From NCBI RefSeq assembly GCF_001723175.1, contig NC_064652.1, forward strand, positions 2,852,001 through 2,916,000: DNA of 64,000 nt. The letters run 5' to 3'. The translations under genes were made by a program, and so were the position numbers. The DNA is from Penicillium oxalicum. Taxonomy: Eukaryota > Ascomycota > Eurotiomycetes > Eurotiales > Aspergillaceae. Shown here piece by piece: positions 12,745 through 24,613 of the stretch (within the stretch, counting starts at the first letter, position 1; each line of letters begins with the position of its first letter). Under the pieces are notes generated by a model, which did no database searches, was not told the DNA's origin, and was given only the letters and a program-made list of their open reading frames with translations.

Positions 12745-15050
12745 TTAGCGGGTGGCCATGGCCTTGGTGATCAGGCGCTTGAGGGCAAGCTCCTTCTTCT
12801 TGAGGTCCTCGGGGGAGGAGTCCTCGATCTCGAGCTGGGCCATGGCGTCGCTGAGAGCAGACTCGATCTTCTCCTTGTTGCCACGCTTGAGCTTCATGGA
12901 CATGGAGGGGTCGGAGACGATCTCCTCAACACGGGAGATGTAGGACTCGAGCTGCTGGCGAGACTCGAACTTCTTGGTGAACTCCTCGTCGCTGGACTTG
13001 AACTTGGCAGCGTCTAAAAGGGAGGGAAAGAGAAAGCAAGTCAGTAAGGTTTTTCGCGTTTCAATCGGGATCAAAGGAATGCTTACCCTCAACCATCTGC
13101 TCAATCTCAGTGCTGGACAGCTTGCCGACAGCGTTGGAGATGGTGATGTTGGCACTGCGGCCGGAGCTCTTCTCAGTGGCGGTAACCTTCAGGATACCGT
13201 TGACGTCGACCTCGAAGACACACTCAAGAGCGGCCTCACCAGCGCGCATGGGAGGAATGGGAGCCAGAGTGAACTCGCCGAGGGAGGTGTTGTCAGCACA
13301 GTTGGTACGCTCACCCTGGTAGACAGGGAACTGGACGGTGCTCTGGTTGTCGACAACGGTGGTGAAGGTACGCTTCTTGATGGTGGGGACGGTCTGACCA
13401 CGGTTGACAACGGGGGCGAAGATGTTGCCCTCCATGGCGACACCGAGGGAGAGAGGAACGACATCGAGCAGGAGGAGGTCCTGGGTCTCGGCGGAGGTGG
13501 CCTTGCCGGAAAGGATACCGGCCTGGACGGCAGCACCGTAGGCAACAGCCTCATCGGGGTTGATGCTCTGTAGGAAGGCTAATTAGCAACCGTAATCGTT
13601 CGATATGGGGGGTACCAGCGCAAAGGGTTCTTACCTTCTCGAGCTTCTTGCCATCGAAGAAGTCGCTGAGGAGCTTCTGGATACGGGGAATACGGGTGGA
13701 ACCACCAACGAGGACGATCTCGTCAACCTTGGACTTCTCCATACCAGCGTCCTTCAGGACCTGCTGGACAGGCTCGAGAGTACCGGAGAAGGCCTTGGCG
13801 TTCAGGTCCTCGAAACGGGCACGGGTGATGGAGGAGTTGAAGTCCTCACCGTCGAAGAGAGAGTCGATCTCAACGGTGGTCTGGGTGGCGTTGGAGAGAG
13901 TACGCTTGGCACGCTCGCAAGCAGTGCGGAGACGACGGAGGGCACGGGCATCGCCGGACAGGTCCTTGCCGGTCTTCTTGTTGAACTCCTTCTTGAAGTG
14001 GTCCAAGAGGTTGGTGTCGAAGTCCTGACCACCAAGGTGAGTGTCACCAGCGGTAGCCTTGACGGTGAAGACACCACCCTGGATGTTCAGCAGGGAAACA
14101 TCGAAAGTACCACCACCGAGATCGTAGATGAGGACGTTGCGCTCCTTGTCAGACTTGCCGGAGCCGAGACCGTAGGCGATAGCAGCGGCAGTAGGCTCGT
14201 TGATGATACGGAGAACGTTGAGGCCAGCGATGGCACCGGCATCCTTGGTGGCCTGACGCTGGTTGTCGTTGAAGTAAGCGGGCACGGTGATGACGGCCTT
14301 CTCAACCTTCTTGCCGAGCTTGGTCTCAGCAACCTCCTTCATCTATTCGTGGTGAACCAGTATTAGCATTTGATACAGATGAAAATTTCGTTGCGGGGGT
14401 CTCTCCTCTGCTAGGAACCACTCACCTTCATGAGGACCATGGAGGAGATCTCCTGGGGAGTGAAAGTCTTGATCTCACCGAGGTACTCAACCTCGACGGC
14501 GGGGGCGGTACCCTGAGCAACGACCTTGAAGGGCCAGGACTCAACATCCTTCTTGACGATGGGGTCATCGAAGGGACGACCGATCAGACGCCTGTTTTTT
14601 TCAAGTCAGTCGATGTGCAATGCATTGAATGGAGAGACAGAGTTGTCAAGATGAGATTCGGGTTCGCAATGGGATCGACTCGTCGAGTCATTGGATGACA
14701 CTCACTTGATGTCGAAGATGGTGTTCTTGGGGTTCATAGCAGCCTGGTTCTTGGCGGCCTCACCAATCAGACGCTCCTTGTCGGTGAAGGAGACGAAAGA
14801 GGGAGTGGTGTAGCTACCCTGGTCGTTGGCAACTGTTTACTCCAGTTAGTTTCGTGGCAACGGATGATACTGCGTGGAGCGAGGAAAAACGCACTGATCT
14901 CAACGTTGGTACCCTCATAGTTGGCAACGCAAGAGTAGGTGGTGCCTAAACACAGGTTGAGTCAGTAAATGTAGAGAATTTGATTCCATTGGCATCTGAC
15001 ATACCAAGATCGATACCGATGGCACCGTCGTAAACCTCGAGATCCGCCAT
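12745..15050 (-). CDS. SSB1: Ribosome-associated Hsp70 chaperone, Ssb type
   Basis: Seven exons on the minus strand: 15050-15005, 14945-14895, 14832-14706, 14591-14426, 14342-13635, 13567-13087, 13013-12745; the sum is 1848 nt (615 aa) and all phases fit. It starts [16 protein letters not shown] and contains the Hsp70 signatures [20 protein letters not shown] and [13 protein letters not shown]. It ends [12 protein letters not shown] and lacks the EEVD tail of cytosolic Ssa proteins and the HDEL of BiP; this, with the length, marks the fungal Ssb class. Ssb binds nascent chains at the ribosome with Zuo1/Ssz1 (the RAC complex). Introns cluster at the 5' end, as is usual for highly expressed fungal genes. 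Pyrimidine-ending codons and GAG/AAG dominate, consistent with strong expression. Long antisense open frames over it follow from this codon bias. Confidence 0.95.
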
Positions 15051-17741
15051 TGTGATGTGTGGTGGGTGAAAAATGGGAGAGTGGGAAAGGGTTAGGAGGA
15101 GGGGTTGTGCCGGGGAGGGAATTTTTTTTTTTTATAAACGGGATGCCAGTGTGCCACACATCGCCGGGCAGAAAAATTTGCGGCAGCGGTGAATCACGTG
15201 CTACATGGGGGGTGGTTGGTGGCCTCCGGGGGTTTTACGAAGCCTGTCGATAATTGGGGGAAATCGTCTGGATTTTTCGGGAGTCTAACTTATTTTTGTT
15301 TGGGGAGAAAAAAAAAATCCATTTTGGGACTTCATTCATCTGCGTCAGCAATAGTACTGTGGTTTTGGTTCATGAAATCTCTGTCAATAATACGATTTGT
15401 GAAGCAGTGCTGTCTTTGATTCTTCTCGTCTTTTTCTTCGAGTGCTTTTTTTTCTCAATTCGTAGGTGTTGCTGATCGTCTCAGACTCTCGGGCGTCTAA
15501 TCGATGCATTATTTACCGTGATCACTACTGGCACCTGTGGATAATGGCACACTATGAGTATGCTGATGCTTAGCTTGGATCCATGCAGAGTGTCGAATCT
15601 GAAATCTTGGGAAATCAAGGTCTTCAGCAAGTGTGAGGTGGTCGTAAGTGGCCAACGCCATTCTGCCACGCACTAACCATTCCACTTGAAGATCCTCAGG
15701 ATCTGATTCCCTAATCAGGATCCAGAGTTGAATAAGATAAAGATTCGGGGTTCCCTCTGCCTCGGTCGCGCATCCACCTCTTTCATAGTGTTATAGTTGA
15801 GGCAATTCTAGTAAACAGACCGTTGAGCAGTTCACTGCGAGATGCTTCTTTTCACAGGTGCACTCACAGGAGGGAAATAAGTGTGCAAAAGTGATAGAAT
15901 CCTGTGACTCTTAGCAAGGTCGTACACCCAAAAAGGCCAACCTACATTATACTAAGCGGACTTGCAGTTGTTTACTCGAGCTCCTGCGTAAACAATCTAT
16001 CCTTGAAGAAAATGAAGAAAATACCCATCTCCAATGTGGGACAAGACACTGCCCGCTGGGCCGCTACGGCTGATACCAGAGATCAGGCCCGTAGCAAGGA
16101 CAATGGAGGATCCGCTTTTTGTGGGGCATTCTAGAATCCGCTAACGACAGGCTGAGTATACGTGAAATGTGTAGTTGTAGGAATGAAAGGCCATGAACAG
16201 AATGATATGTCTCTATATTGCAAGATCATAAGGCTTCGTGTAGTATTACGCGATCATCCCTAGGTGGTCTGCCCCAAAAGACTCCACGAGCTGTGCCCAT
16301 ACTGCCTCGATGGTGCAGCAGGTAGAACATACTAGAGGTCAAACGGTCAGTGGGATCTTGACTACCAGGTACCCTATTGGTTTCACGCTTTCCATGATGC
16401 ATTGAACATTCAAAGGCCCGTCATTGATCGGGTCGACTGGGCAAACCTTAAATCAAACCGAGTCTGGTATCTAAGCGAGCATATATTGGCCAAATTCTAT
16501 GAGCTCAGCAGACAGAATGAAACTTTGCTAGAGCCCAGCCGAACTGACCGGAAAGCCAAAGCGGCTGACACGAACCACTCCTTCTCCACGCCGGGGCTCT
16601 TCATCTGGTCCATAGGCGAACAACACAGAACAAATCATTATGACTGTGAAAGCGCCTCATCCTAAAAATCCTTCTTTTAGCAGCAATAGTAGATCTAGAT
16701 ATACGCTACCAAAGTAAGAAACAGAGCTGCCCTCGCGGTCTAGACTAACCACATTTGATGGAGTTCCCTCTGACCGACTAAACGAACGATCTAAGCCCAA
16801 TATTCCCCCAGAAAATTGAACCAACACTGTAGCCGACCAATGTCGCTGATCAAGGTCCTGTTTCATGGAGAGTACACGATGGGATGAATCTGCGCCCTCC
16901 CTTTGGAGATAGCTGCGGCCACTGCCATGCTGGACAAAACACACAGCAGGCTTCCCCAACACAGGAATGACTACATGAGTCAGTCTCTGAGCCCGTAGCT
17001 TTGCTCTCGATGCTCGCAGACTACCGCTTCTCTCCGGCTGCCCTTGCAGCCTAGATCATCGAAGCCGACCAAATGCTCCATCAAGCAGACGCATACCTCG
17101 CCATACAATTCCAGCTAGGAATCTCAAATAAAGATCAGAAAGCGGCTCATGATGAGATGGAAACCGCCCTCCTCATTCAAGGCAGGTATGGTGAGGCCCT
17201 TGAGAACTTCAATTGGTCACGAGCGGTCTAGGAATGGTCCGGCTCGAAGGAGCTTGCTCGGAATGACCCGTCTCCCCGTCTTCACATGAACTGCAAAGCT
17301 TTGTGGCGGGGCAGCGGTCAGTGTAGTGGTTACTTTGCGAATGAGAAACTCCCCGGATTGAACCCGTCGTGGAGATCCTGACGGGTACTCTTGGGTTTCC
17401 CTTGTCAAAAGAGAGTGCCCACTTGACACTACATCTGGGCCTCATCTGAGCAAATACAAGATCTGTGTATCTTACCTAAGAGGGAGATCGGAGATTGGAT
17501 CAAGGATCGAGCTTCTCTACTCTACGCAAACAGGGCACCTCGAAAGGAATATCCGCTGTCATCATCAGGACTACAGAAACAAAATTGTATGATGAAGGAG
17601 AATGGGAGAATAGGTGAATTACACAGTGACGAATTGATGGGGTGCGACTAAACGACTGGATGCACCGAAACCTCCTTTTCCTCCAACTGTGATTTCCCTC
17701 AAGAGAACAGGAGCTGGGCGTCTGAACCGGTCCATACCTGA
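15051..17741. other. Large intergenic region with possible gene remnants
   Basis: This 2.7-kb stretch includes the Hsp70 promoter (an A/T run and TATAAA near 15121-15137). Otherwise I find no intact gene. A short frame at 17055-17231 has protein-like composition and is listed separately. Codons before and after it are not open, so if a gene was here it has decayed. Confidence 0.4.
17055..17231 (+). pseudogene. Possible remnant of a decayed coding exon
   Basis: A 58-codon open stretch ending in TAG reads IIEADQMLHQADAYLAIQFQ and continues with an Ala/Glu/Leu pattern and LIQGRYGEALENF, which resembles a TPR-like helical repeat. It is preceded by CAG and CTAG, which could be old splice acceptors, but I find no matching upstream or downstream exon. 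The reading may be chance. Confidence 0.2.
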
Positions 17742-19933
17742 TCACCGCAGCAGATTGACAAAGATAGTGACCCGCTCGTAATCGATCTCTGTGCCGGGAG
17801 GACCAGTTTTCGGGACCCCCCGTGCAGGACCAGCAATGGCTTCCAGATCGATCTTCGTGGTCCCCGGGGGCAGAGGAAGATCATACGCCAGTCCTGATGG
17901 GTCGTTCGTGGACGGATGAAGCCGTTGCACCCCCACAAGAGCAATCATCTTGACATGTCTCTGGGCATTTCCCGGTAATACCTTGGGTCTGATCGTCAGC
18001 AAATTATGAGATGCAGGGAGATTGATGGTCACTGATTGTTGAGAGAAAGTGTCGGATGGTGGAATATCTAAACTGAAGCTTCGTTGCAATGCGAGGGAGG
18101 GATGAGTCGAAATGTGCACATTTCGAATGAGAGCGGAGCTGGCGTCTGTGAAGAAGTTAGTTTGTGACATGTATGGGTGAATATGGCACTTTGTTTGTTT
18201 TTCCAAGTCAAAAAGAAGAGAGTCTAGATTTTTTTTCATCTTTTGCAGGCGCAACTGTTGTGGCCATTGAATCGTCGGTGAAGAATAACTAGGGATGCGT
18301 CACACGAGGAGGATCTCACCTTGACCTGGCCGCCTCAAGACCGAATCCAGGGGAGACACGGGAGCCGGCGGCGGAGCGGGGGTAGGAGCAGGAGCTGTAA
18401 CTGGGTCAGCAAGTGAGTCTGTATCGAGTGGGATTGGGTTTGCAAGACTAAAAAGGAAGTCAATCTTACTCTCTTGAGGCTCCGATGGGACACTATGCAA
18501 GCCGTTCGGCGCTCCTGCGGTCTCGGAGGGCGGAGGGACTTGCCCCGCACTCTCACTCTTCACCACGCTTGGTCCATCTTGGGCCGTCGCAGATGCCGCT
18601 GAAGGCTGCTCCGCTACAGACGGCGTGGTTGCTGCGCTGGATTTACTGGGGCTAGCCAGATGTCGTCGCAAAGACCGGTATCGTGGCGATATGCGATGCG
18701 TGTCGGCTTCTTGGCTTGCCGAGGTAGTCCTCGTCGTGTCTGGTTGCCGTTTCACTGCATCGCCATCACCTGTGACGCCAGAGGGCGTTTCGTCGTCCTT
18801 GAAAGGTGTCTCGGAGGTCTGTCCAGTCACCTTCAAGGTTAATCTTTGCGGCCTCGACTCCAGATTGGTTGCGCTCATTTTCAACTTGATACGAGGCTTT
18901 TCGGGGTGGCCATCTACCTGAATGGGATCTGGAACGTGTTTCTTGGCTTCGGCGACCCTTCTCTTGAAATGCTTCTGTTTTTTTCATAAGAAAAAGGGGG
19001 TCTCACGTCAGTGATGCTCACACAGGATATCAAGTCATTAGTGCGGTGGAAAAGGGGGGGGGGGGGGGGGGGGGAAGGGTGAGTGCGATGGCATACCTCC
19101 AGAATCCCCGCGAGTGTTGAAATGTCACTGCCATCCTCGTTGTACTCTCTCGCATTGCGCCAGATATATGCGACCTCGTCCTCGAAGGATTTCCACGTGG
19201 GAAATGCGGTTGTTCGTGTAGGATTCTTGCGACTGTCGGTACCGCGCACTTGCTTTTGAATGGTCCGGAGGGATGTAGGGTGCTGGATGATCTCGTAGTA
19301 ATCACGATAAAGATTGCGATCGGGCTTTCCAATGAAGGGATAGGCGACGTCCTCTCCGCTATACATCAATCAGATTGGAGCCAACTTCAACCACCTGGCA
19401 CTCAGCCGGGAACTCACTCGTCATCTTTCAACCGAGTCAATTCGGTCATGATCTTATCCTGCGCTGCTTGAAGGGTGTCACCCTCAAAGTCTTCCTCGGG
19501 TTCCTGCTCGTCTTCGGGGGCTGCAGAGTCTCCCTCTTCCTCGGCCTCCTCTGCAGCTTCGGAGGCCTCACGAGATGGCGATTGCTCAGCTTCATCGGGG
19601 CTGACGGGGCTTTCTTCCTGTCCAGACACATGAGATGGTCAGCGGCGCGCGGAGTACAGCCAGGATGCTTATCGCACTGCGCTTCACGATGCGATCATGA
19701 CACAAACGCATGTGATGCGCGTGGGCTGATTGGACGTGTCGCGCAAACAGGTCCACGCTCAGCCAGCGACCCAAGATCCATGGACGGACGCTCAATTCGA
19801 GCATCTTCCTCGTGGGGAACGGGGAGGGCGCAAGACAAACAGTGCGGCGACTTACAGACACCTTCCGGCGCTTTTGGCCGCGGAGCCTCACATCCGGGGA
19901 AGCAGCAGCCGCCCCACGCCTTTTTGTGCTCAT
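17742..19933 (-). CDS. Bromodomain protein, Rsc4-like (RSC chromatin remodelling complex)
   Basis: Five exons on the minus strand: 19933-19856, 19617-19418, 19358-19097, 18974-18320, 18145-17742; 532 aa with consistent phases. Residues 1-92 hold a basic, nuclear-localisation-like start (RGQKRRKV) and a Glu/Asp-rich segment. Residues about 93-180 form one bromodomain: AYPFIGKPDRNLYRDYYEII, then IQHPTSLRTI, and the acetyl-lysine pocket Tyr165-Asn166 in AREYNEDGSD. After it come KHFKRRVAEAKKHVP and a Ser/Thr/Pro-rich linker. The C-terminal 135 residues resemble the Rsc4 tail and end VTIFVNLLR. Rsc4 is a nuclear RSC subunit that reads acetylated histone H3. Yeast Rsc4 has two bromodomains; only one is visible here. 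The third intron contains a long G homopolymer. Confidence 0.82.
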
Positions 19934-21365
19934 TTCAGAGAATAGACAATGAATCCCCTTGGATTAATTCCTGGATCAGCCAACAAGAGGGATTTGAGTG
20001 CAATTAAATGAACAAGGATATCGAAGCATCCATACCTCGACGTGTGTCGATACGCGCTGCGCTCATCCGGGTGGAGACCTACCGCCGCCTTAGGTAAGTA
20101 AATAAAGTACCGCCCGGATAATGTGGAATCTGGAGTTTGTATTTACAATACCGACTCTTTCACAAAAGAACCCCAGGGATGCAGGCCATGCGACGCACGG
20201 CACTGCAAGGGCGCGTTTCACACTGTATAGATTACCCGGTCTCCTGGTATTGACCAATTGAGCCATTCTTCTTCTCTTGGCCGCCTCTAACCTAAAGCCA
20301 GAGGCTCCGCTCTGTGTGGAAAGTTTCATCGCATTATGAGTCCTATGCATCCCATCTGCACGCCGATTAAGACATCACTGGATGAATGGTGATTCTCGAC
20401 CAGATGCAGGAATTTCCTGCGCTTTGTCAAGACTGAAATTGCTTTCATAGGACAATTTGTCAAAATACAGGCCATCAGCACTCTTGACGCGTGATCAAAT
20501 ATATTCCCAAGTTATTTCCAAAGTCGAGCTTCTTGTCCGGACCGACAGAAATATACCTACTTCTTCACATGAGAAATGTTTAAAAAAGGGCACCGAAGAG
20601 CGAGTTTTCATAACCCTAGCCTCGCCATCAATGGCAGTGCCCAGAATGCCCAGCATAATTTCTCTTCCTTAAACCTGATGGTGGAATGGAGCCTTTTAAA
20701 AGCCCAGCGACTTGATTGCTCGTTCGTTCGATGTCCTTGGAAAGTCAGTGACCACGACCATGAAGACGTATTATTTCAGGTGTCAACCTGCCGGAGTCAA
20801 ATCCACACAAGTTGAATTGAGTGAGGCTCGAACAAAAAAAGAGAGCAGAAAAAACAGCGAAAAAACAGGAGAATTCAAGCACGGAAAACCGAAGAAAGTA
20901 AAAATGAAACAGTACCTGAAACGACTTTCAGGTTTTGCTTTCGAACAGCTTCCATGAACATACTAGAACCTCACTTTGCTTCTTGTTTTAAGATCACAGG
21001 ACGCCATGCCAACTACCCACCTCGTAATGGACACCTTGTCTCTCAGGCCCCACATCTTCCCCTCCATTTTCCGCGTCCCGCAAAGCAAAGCCGATTCTTT
21101 GGCAAAACAAGGCCCTCAACCCAACTTTCACGGTCGTTTTATTTCTCGCTTTTTGCGCCAGCTTCCTGTCGCACCAAGAGCCTTAGAACCAAGCTTTAGC
21201 CGTTGTGTCTTCCTGTGGTCTGCGGAATTTGCTCTGTTAGTCAATGTGCTCCTCCCTCTCTATTGCCGGCTCGCAAAATCTGAAAACTAACCAACCCATG
21301 AGCGAAAAGACACCACCACCGCGCCACGTCCGCATCTTTCCCAACTCTGCCACGACAACACAAAA
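19934..21365. promoter_or_regulatory. Divergent intergenic region, Rsc4-like gene and CKS1
   Basis: This 1.4-kb stretch separates the divergent starts at 19933 and 21366 and should contain both promoters. Open frames are short and lack recognisable motifs. On the minus strand near 20267-20190 there is a tRNA-like box A (TGGCTCAATTGG), but no box B at the right distance, so I do not call a tRNA. Confidence 0.4.
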
Positions 21366-21905
21366 ATGGATATCGATATGAGCAGAAGGAACAAGAAGCC
21401 TCGTCTCCTGTTGGAGTCTGAGCGCGAGCGCCTAGACGAGTTCATTGACTCGATTCACTACTCCGCACGGTACGCAAGGAATGCGGCACGAGACTTTGAT
21501 CGCTCGCACATGTTGATTGATGGCCGCCTTCCATAGATACTCGGACGACAAGTTTGAATACCGCCACGTGCAACTGCCGAAGAACATGCTCAAGAAGATC
21601 CCCGCGGACTACTTTGACAGCGCCAAGGGAACGTTGAAATTACTTTGGGAAGAAGAGTGGCGAGCGCTCGGCATCACACAGGTGCGGTTTCTATCCCTCC
21701 ACCTTTGGCTGTGCGAATATGCATTCGGGAACACATACTGATCTTCATGCGTGTCTTCAGAGTCTGGGATGGGAGCATTATGAGGTCCATGAGCCCGAGC
21801 CTCATATTCTACTCTTCAAGTAAGCGTCCCCTTCCCTCTTCGCCCCAGAACGTGGAGATTGTCCTCAACTCTTGTGGCTGACATTCTTGAAGACGACCTC
21901 TGTGA
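21366..21905 (+). CDS. CKS1: Cyclin-dependent kinase regulatory subunit Cks1
   Basis: Four exons: 21366-21469, 21537-21681, 21761-21819, 21893-21905; 321 nt, 106 aa. The protein carries the whole Cks signature: [35 protein letters not shown] and [20 protein letters not shown]. These residues form the phosphate-binding pocket and the HxPEPH hinge that controls strand exchange. Cks1 docks on Cdc28/Cdc2-type kinases and promotes multisite phosphorylation in cell-cycle control. The last exon is only 13 nt (completing KRPL before TGA). It is supported by a GCTGAC branch-like site and the AAG acceptor at 21892, and by the conserved FKRP ending. Without it the protein would stop at LLFK. Confidence 0.93.
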
Positions 21906-22296
21906 GGGGCACAGGTGTCCTTCGCGTGATATACTCACGCCCTGTGAAGAGCTCGGCGATTCTCCAGTTGGCTTTTTTTTCTTCTTCTATTTCCTGTGTT
22001 TTCATTTTATTTCTCGTTACTCAGCGAAACATAACTGCCCATGGTCGGTCATTTTACTTTTCAATTCCTCTTTTTATTTGCTGTTCTTTTTGCCCCTTCC
22101 CCTCATCATACTTGGGTGATCTTTGTCGAGCACGTCCAATTCAATAGGGTCTGTCGCAAATTCGGAAAAGGAGTTGGAATGAGATGTGATCTTTGTTTGG
22201 AGGGTGGATACCAACCTGGGCATGCAAATTCTTCCGTTCGAACTATAGCTGAGATCTAGCGTATCTCACGCGTGCGCTATTGGATGACCGTGGCTG
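21906..22296. other. Intergenic region between convergent genes
   Basis: T-rich sequence (TTTT and TTCTTC runs at 21970-22090) that probably holds the two 3' untranslated regions. No gene seen. Confidence 0.45.
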
Positions 22297-23202
22297 TCAG
22301 ACAACATTTTTCTCGAACCACTCTTTCCATTGCGCCTCGGTGAAGCTGCTACTGATCCCGCGCTCCTCCACTCCCTGCAATAATGATTTAGTGAGTTCCG
22401 GTCCCGATTGCGGTGTTTGCCATTCTGTTCAGTAGAAGGGGAGGGGGGGGGGGGGGGGCTGATCCTCATACATTGAAGAAGACGGTTGGCGTCACATGAA
22501 CTCCAATCACGCGGTTTGTCTGGTTCAATGTCAGATATTTGCCTTGCGCTTGACGGCAAAGGTATCTCACCTTGGTCATCCACTTGATATCATCAGTCAC
22601 TTGATTACCGACGTTCAATGCGTCAGGGTTGTCTGCAGTCTCGGGGATCACTAGCATGTCGAGGAATTTCTTCTCGTCGACGCCGACCGATCCGGCAATC
22701 TTGGCCAAGCGCTCATATGTCTTGTTGCGCGTCTCGTTTACGACATTGATGTCGAAGAATTCCTTCTGGTGCTTGAACAGGGCGCCACTGAAGTCCCAGA
22801 ACTTCTCCGGCGCCAAGCGGAGAACTGCGGCCGCAGCTTCGTGAGTGAGAGTGGACGATGGGTGCCACGGCTGAATCTGCTGCCGGAAGATGACTTGAAG
22901 CCGAGAGCTGTACTTTTGGGCGACGGGGGAGCCGTCGGCATAGAAGGTTTTGAACATCTTGGCAGAGAACTAGGGCGACGTAGAATGTTAACAAGGTTCG
23001 GATCTAAAGATTCAAACGCACGATTCATCTTACTGGGCAGACAAAATCAAGATCTGCTCTCTCTAGGTATTAGCCGCTCAGACATGAAGATGGACCACTT
23101 TTTTGTTCAAACATTAAACCTACATATCTCGAGGGTGTGCTGAGCCTCTGGTGGAATAGCTCGGAAGAGCTTCAGACCTGCGTACTTGGGTGGGACCGAC
23201 AT
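22297..23202 (-). CDS. DsbA/thioredoxin-fold protein, 207 aa, 5 exons
   Basis: Minus-strand exons: 23202-23124, 23053-23034 (a 20-nt microexon), 22969-22571, 22519-22472, 22374-22297; all phases fit. The protein begins MSVPPKYAGLKLFRAIPPEA. The strand reading LEIYLDFVCPFSAKMFKTF carries a CPFS motif (Cys32), the position of the CXXC active site in DsbA-like thioredoxin folds but with the second Cys replaced by Ser. A helical insert follows (residues about 60-150), then the cis-Pro loop GVHVTPTVFFN near residue 175 and a C-terminal helix WKEWFEKNV. It fits a single-Cys DsbA-like or GST-kappa-like oxidoreductase; the substrate is unknown. No signal peptide is visible, so a cytosolic location is likely. 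The fourth intron contains a long G run. Confidence 0.8.
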
Positions 23203-24613
23203 GCTGTCTCGAGATGCGATCTACTTGTCGATAAGTGGTAAGAGGTCGGCGGGCGAGATCACTAGTAGAATGTACAATGCTTCTTGAAGATTATAATAGA
23301 AAGCTTCTTGGTAATATGATCTTCGTGTCGAAACGAGAAGGGAGAGACTTGGATGAGAGGAGAAAGGAACATTCAGTGAACGATTGCGTCAGTAGTGTCT
23401 CTAATTCCGACGAGTTCCATTCAGCAGGACTACCCCACCATCCCTGGCGCGAGAGTTCGGCCTATCGCGGACATCAATTGTACTTCCTAAACACAAGCCG
23501 GACAAGACTTCCCATCGCTAAAAATTCCCGACCGGGTTGCCGCCATAGACATGCATGATCAAGTCTGCAATCAGGGTACTATGGAACTCTTACCTATAGC
23601 ATACCTTTGAAAACCTGTGAGGATCAAGGAAGCAGAGCATTAGAATTACAAGGGCTACTCTCTGCCAACGGCACCTGGACTAGATCATTTAGATCTCCGT
23701 CCTTGAAAACACGGCGAAGAGTGGGGGAACTAGTAGAATCTAGTAGGAACCTGCATGGCACAAGATCTTGAGCCACAATCGAATTTGGCGACACTTCCTA
23801 GGTACTGCGATGGCAAGTTTAGAAAATTATTCGCTGGTGAATCGGTTACATACCTGTACAAGGTTAAGACTTTTGCAGAGGATGCAATAAACAGGTTTAT
23901 GTACGGATGTTTCCTCGCAGCCCTGTCCCAGTCGCAGTTGTCCATATTCGAGCCAGATTCATTGAGATGTCTAGTCTTCTGTGATCGAGGAAATCTCAAT
24001 CCTCAGCTTTAATAACGATGAAGTCAGTCACCATGTCCCGTCCTTTGTCTGCAGTCAAGGGCTGGGGACTGGATATCAATGTTGCTATCTGCTTATACAT
24101 TACACGCAGTACCTACCTACGCACATTAGTAGCTTGTCCCGCCCTGAGGACGAAGAACCGAATCGTACGTATGGATTGCTGTTCGTTGGATTAATGTGAT
24201 GCAATCTGGACTATACAGCAGCGCAGAGTTACTCTTGTATTCTCATAGTTCTTCTGTAGAATCCTTCCCTTTCTTTTCTCCGTCCACCCTCCTTTTTTTT
24301 TTTCTTCTTCTTGGAAATCTGATTTAGGACATCTACAGTCCATGCCTACATGGTATGGAAAGTACCCACTGTACAGATGAGTAGTAGACCGCCGGTCTCG
24401 CCGCGGAAATCCAATGCTGAATGGGTCAGGCCCCGTCATGTGCTTATTTAATCATTTTGATAAGCCCGATAGGCAAAGTTACCATCATGTGATCAGCTAT
24501 CGTGTTGCCCGATGATTCAATTTACAAAGTCGCCAGCGTCACATTATCTTTTCTCGGGGTCACTTTTTCTACTGCAGTTCGCTTCTGAAATATTTCAGGG
24601 AGTCTTCTTCCCA
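23203..24613. promoter_or_regulatory. Divergent intergenic region
   Basis: A 1.4-kb stretch between divergent starts at 23202 and 24614. The frames present (for example 23755-24012) have no recognisable domain and no supporting splice structure. A T-rich run lies at 24271-24312. No gene is called. Confidence 0.4.

Noticed and set aside
12974..14366. Two long plus-strand open frames (about 200 and 250 codons) opposite the Hsp70 gene
   Set aside because: They are Gly/Val/Leu/Asp-rich mirrors caused by strong codon bias in the Hsp70 gene and cross its introns.
17310..17390. tRNA-like segment (GTCAGTGTAGTGGTTA with a later GGATTGAACCC)
   Set aside because: Box A and box B resemble tRNA sequences, and GTCAG/CTGAC can pair at the ends. 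However, the distance from box B to the 3' end is too long and the anticodon arm does not form. At most it is a tRNA-derived relic.
20190..20270. Minus-strand tRNA-like start (TGGCTCAATTGG)
   Set aside because: A good box A, but there is no box B at the right distance and no acceptor-stem partner.
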